From Phylloscopus collybita (Eukaryota > Chordata > Aves > Passeriformes > Phylloscopidae), in contig JAJNNQ010000148.1 of NCBI GenBank assembly GCA_027886175.1, positions 124,001-188,000 on the forward strand: a stretch of 64,000 bases of DNA, given 5' to 3'. Positions 60,741-64,000 of this stretch are shown here, piece by piece; the stretch's first letter is position 1, and each line of letters begins with the position of its first letter. The notes beneath the pieces were generated by a model. The model saw only the letters and a list, made by a program, of their open reading frames with translations. It was not told the origin of the DNA and did no database searches. A program made the position numbers and the translations under genes.

Positions 60741-63547
60741 ACAGTGCAGAGTCCCCGTGGCTAGTTCCTTGAAATACCTTTCCTGGCAGCAGCCCAGAGC
60801 TGTACTGAGTGCAGCAGGTGTCAGGCAGTCTCCTCTCGCCGTGTAGGTGCTTCTGTTTTGTGTTTGCAGCGTGCAGAGAAGCCCGCGTGCTTGCTGCTGC
60901 TTCCAGCAAGCCAAAACGCTTTTGCAGCCACTTTCCTGCCTTTTCCACAACAGGATCACTGTCTAGCTGATTTACAGTTGCCTCTGCGTAGAGCAGCTAG
61001 AGGAGCAGCTCTGCCGGCTTTCCTGTGCTTCTGCATAGCAGAGCTGTCAAGAACGAGAAGCTGCGTTTTGCCGAGAAAGCAGCGCTTCGCGGAAGCACAG
61101 CCAGCGGCGTCTTCGGTACAGCCGCAGCTTGTGCGGAGAAGCGAAAGAGAGCCGGAGAAGAACGTGGAAAGCCGAACTCGGTCGCTGCAAGCGGGTGCTG
61201 GCGAACAGCTTCTGGTCACCTTGTAGAAACTGTCCCAGCACAGTGCAGAGTCCCCGTGGCTAGTTCCTTGAAATACCTTTCCTGGCAGCAGCCCAGAGCT
61301 GTACTGAGTGCAGCAGGTGTCAGGCCGTCTCCTCTCGCCGTGTAGGTGCTTCTGTTTTGTGTTTGCAGCGTGCAGAGAAGCCCGCGTGCTTGCTGCTGCT
61401 TCCAGCAAGCCAAAACGCTTTTGCAGCCACTTTCCTGCCTTTTCCACAACAGGATCACTGTCTAGCTGATTTACAGTTGCCTCTGCGTAGAGCAGCTAGA
61501 GGAGCAGCTCTGCCGGCTTTCCTGTGCTTCTGCATAGCAGAGCTGTCAAGAACGAGAAGCTGCGTTTTGCCGAGAAAGCAGCGCTTCGCGGAAGCACAGC
61601 CAGCGACGTCTTCGGTACAGCCGCAGCTTGTGCGGAGAAGCGAAAGAGAGCCGGGGAAGAACGTGGAAAGCCGAACTCGGTCGCTGCAAGCGGGTGCTGG
61701 CGAACAGCTTCTGGTCACCTTGTAGAAACTGTCCCAGCACAGTGCAGAGTCCCCGTGGCTAGTTCCTTGAAATACCTTTCCTGGCAGCAGCCCAGAGCTG
61801 TACTGAGTGCAGCAGGTGTCAGGCCGTCTCCTCTCGCCGTGTAGGTGCTTCTGTTTTGTGTTTGCAGCGTGCAGAGAAGCCCGCGTGCTTGCTGCTGCTT
61901 CCAGCAAGCCAAAACGCTTTTGCAGCCACTTTCCTGCCTTTTCCACAACAGGATCACTGTCTAGCTGATTTACAGTTGCCTCTGCGTAGAGCAGCTAGAG
62001 GAGCAGCTCTGCCGGCTTTCCTGTGCTTCTGCATAGCAGAGCTGTCAAGAACGAGAAGCTGCGTTTTGCCGAGAAAGCAGCGCTTCGCGGAAGCACAGCC
62101 AGCGGCGTCTTCGGTACAGCCGCAGCTTGTGCGGAGAAGCGAAAGAGAGCCGGGGAAGAACGTGGAAAGCCGAACTCGGTCGCTGCAAGCGGGTGCTGGC
62201 GAACAGCTTCTGGTCACCTTGTAGAAACTGTCCCAGCACAGTGCAGAGTCCCCGTGGCTAGTTCCTTGAAATACCTTTCCTGGCAGCAGCCCAGAGCTGT
62301 ACTGAGTGCAGCAGGTGTCAGGCCGTCTCCTCTCGCCGTGTAGGTGCTTCTGTTTTGTGTTTGCAGCGTGCAGAGAAGCCCGCGTGCTTGCTGCTGCTTC
62401 CAGCAAGCCAAAACGCTTTTGCAGCCACTTTCCTGCCTTTTCCACAACAGGATCACTGTCTAGCTGATTTACAGTTGCCTCTGCGTAGAGCAGCTAGAGG
62501 AGCAGCTCTGCCGGCTTTCCTGTGCTTCTGCATAGCAGAGCTGTCAAGAACGAGAAGCTGCGTTTTGCCGAGAAAGCAGCGCTTCGCGGAAGCACAGCCA
62601 GCGGCGTCTTCGGTACAGCCGCAGCTTGTGCGGAGAAGCGAAAGAGAGCCGGGGAAGAACGTGGAAAGCCGAACTCGGTCGCTGCAAGCGGGTGCTGGCG
62701 AACAGCTTCTGGTCACCTTGTAGAAACTGTCCCAGCACAGTGCAGAGTCCCCGTGGCTAGTTCCTTGAAATACCTTTCCTGGCAGCAGCCCAGAGCTGTA
62801 CTGAGTGCAGCAGGTGTCAGGCCGTCTCCTCTCGCCGTGTAGGTGCTTCTGTTTTGTGTTTGCAGCGTGCAGAGAAGCCCGCGTGCTTGCTGCTGCTTCC
62901 AGCAAGCCAAAACGCTTTTGCAGCCACTTTCCTGCCTTTTCCACAACAGGATCACTGTCTAGCTGATTTACAGTTGCCTCTGCGTAGAGCAGCTAGAGGA
63001 GCAGCTCTGCCGGCTTTCATGTGCTTCTGCATAGCAGAGCTGTCAAGAACGAGAAGCTGCGTTTTGCCGAGAAAGCAGCGCTTCGCGGAAGCACAGCCAG
63101 CGGCGTCTTCGGTACAGCCGCAGCTTGTGCGGAGAAGCGAAAGAGAGCCGGGGAAGAACGTGGAAAGCCGAACTCGGTCGCTGCAAGCGGGTGCTGGCGA
63201 ACAGCTTCTGGTCACCTTGTAGAAACTGTCCCAGCACAGTGCAGAGTCCCCGTGGCTAGTTCCTTGAAATACCTTTCCTGGCAGCAGCCCAGAGCTGTAC
63301 TGAGTGCAGCAGGTGTCAGGCCGTCTCCTCTCGCCGTGTAGGTGCTTCTGTTTTGTGTTTGCAGCGTGCAGAGAAGCCCGCGTGCTTGCTGCTGCTTCCA
63401 GCAAGCCAAAACGCTTTTGCAGCCACTTTCCTGCCTTTTCCACAACAGGATCACTGTCTAGCTGATTTACAGTTGCCTCTGCGTAGAGCAGCTAGAGGAG
63501 CAGCTCTGCCGGCTTTCCTGTGCTTCTGCATAGCAGAGCTGTCAAGA
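60734..63547 (+). repeat. 499-bp tandem repeat, about 5.6 direct copies
   Basis: TCCCAGCACAGTGCAGAG starts at 60734, 61233, 61732, 62231, 62730 and 63229, exactly 499 bp apart. Copies differ at only a few positions: copy 1 has CAGGCAGTCTCC where others have CAGGCCGTCTCC, copies 1 and 2 differ at GGAGAAG/GGGGAAG, copy 2 has AGCGACGTC versus AGCGGCGTC, and copy 5 has TTTCATGTGC. The unit is CpG-containing and GC-moderate, unlike the 191-bp satellite, and I do not recognise it. Open frames of 163, 122 and 106 codons occur on both strands in every copy. The period is not a multiple of three and no domain is visible, so I do not call genes. Confidence 0.97.
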
Positions 63548-64000
63548 AAGTTATTTCAGGGAACTAGCCACGGGGACTCTGCACTGTGCTGGGTGAGTTT
63601 CTACAAGGTGACCAGAAGCTGTTCGCCAGCACCCGCTTGCAGCGACCGAGTTCGGCTTTCCACGTTCTTCCCCGGCTCTCTTTCGCTTCTCCGCACAAGC
63701 TGCGGCTGTACCGAAGACGTCGCTGGCTGTGCTTCCGCGAAGCGCTGCTTTCTCGGCAAAACGCAGCTTCTCGTTCTTGACAGCTCTGCTATGCAGAAGC
63801 ACAGGAAAGCCGGCAGAGCTGCTCCTCTAGCTGCTCTACGCAGAGGCAACTGTAAATCAGCTAGACAGTGATCCTGTTGTGGAAAAGGCAGGAAAGTGGC
63901 TGCAAAAGCGTTTTGGCTTGCTGGAAGCAGCAGCAAGCACGCGGGCTTCTCTGCACGCTGCAAACACAAAACAGAAGCACCTACACGGCGAGAGGAGACG
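63548..64000 (-). repeat. Inverted copy of the 499-bp repeat (fold-back)
   Basis: At about 63546-63550 the sixth copy breaks off after GCTGTCAAGAA and continues as the reverse complement, starting at unit offset about 44 and running back through the unit boundary to offset about 94 at the window end. The partners share GAA at the joint. The inverted copy has GACGTCGCTGG and TTCCCCGG, the variants of copy 2, and a private GGGTGAGTTTC at the unit boundary where direct copies would give GGGACAGTTTC. Confidence 0.93.

Noticed and set aside
60956..63969. Repeated 163-, 122- and 106-codon ORFs in the 499-bp repeat
   Set aside because: They occur on both strands of every unit and are truncated by the fold-back. 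They lack domains, and the period does not preserve frame.

Overview
The window is eukaryotic, almost certainly avian and probably from a songbird. A CR1 LINE fragment (about 8195-8430, minus strand) and a BMP3-type terminal exon (9240-9431, minus strand) are the two anchors. Nearly everything else is repeat. No complete protein-coding gene is visible. The many short ORFs at 10.4-64 kb are chance readings of tandem repeats, found on both strands and in several frames.

Layout. (1) 1-7359 is a large inverted repeat: arms 1-1980 and 5380-7359 pair with a constant coordinate sum of 7360 around a 3.4-kb unpaired spacer. The spacer holds T-rich and A-rich blocks, a 91-bp duplication, a ~268-bp tandem repeat with YY1-, ETS- and E2F-like motifs, a 35-bp minisatellite with RFX-half-site-like and ETS-like words, and a G-rich block with quadruplex potential. 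(2) 7360-10199 is non-tandem DNA: a possible poly(A) signal, the CR1 fragment, the BMP3-like last exon and part of the intron before it. (3) 10200-10425 is a 21-bp minisatellite that runs directly into satellite. (4) 10430-60733 is about 50 kb of one satellite family with a ~191-bp monomer (about 202 bp when an 11-bp internal word is doubled). Block A (10430-27948) runs in one direction and contains an 18-monomer higher-order repeat (HOR) of 3503 bp in about four copies. Block B (27949-60733) runs in the opposite direction, is more diverged and carries an ~8-kb segmental duplication. A 368-bp solo LTR with a 6-bp target-site duplication lies in one copy of that duplication and is absent from the other. 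(5) 60734-64000 is a second, unrelated tandem repeat with a 499-bp unit: about 5.6 direct copies, then a fold-back into inverted orientation that runs off the window.

Interpretation. This looks like centromeric, pericentromeric or other heterochromatic DNA next to the broken or displaced 3' end of BMP3. A 191-bp monomer, a homogenised HOR, flanking diverged monomers, orientation switches and LTR insertion are what a centromere-associated satellite domain would show. The zebra finch centromeric satellite Tgut191A has the same nominal unit length, but sequence identity to it could not be tested here. Most conclusions about function, such as CTCF or YY1 binding and centromere identity, are inference from motifs and architecture.
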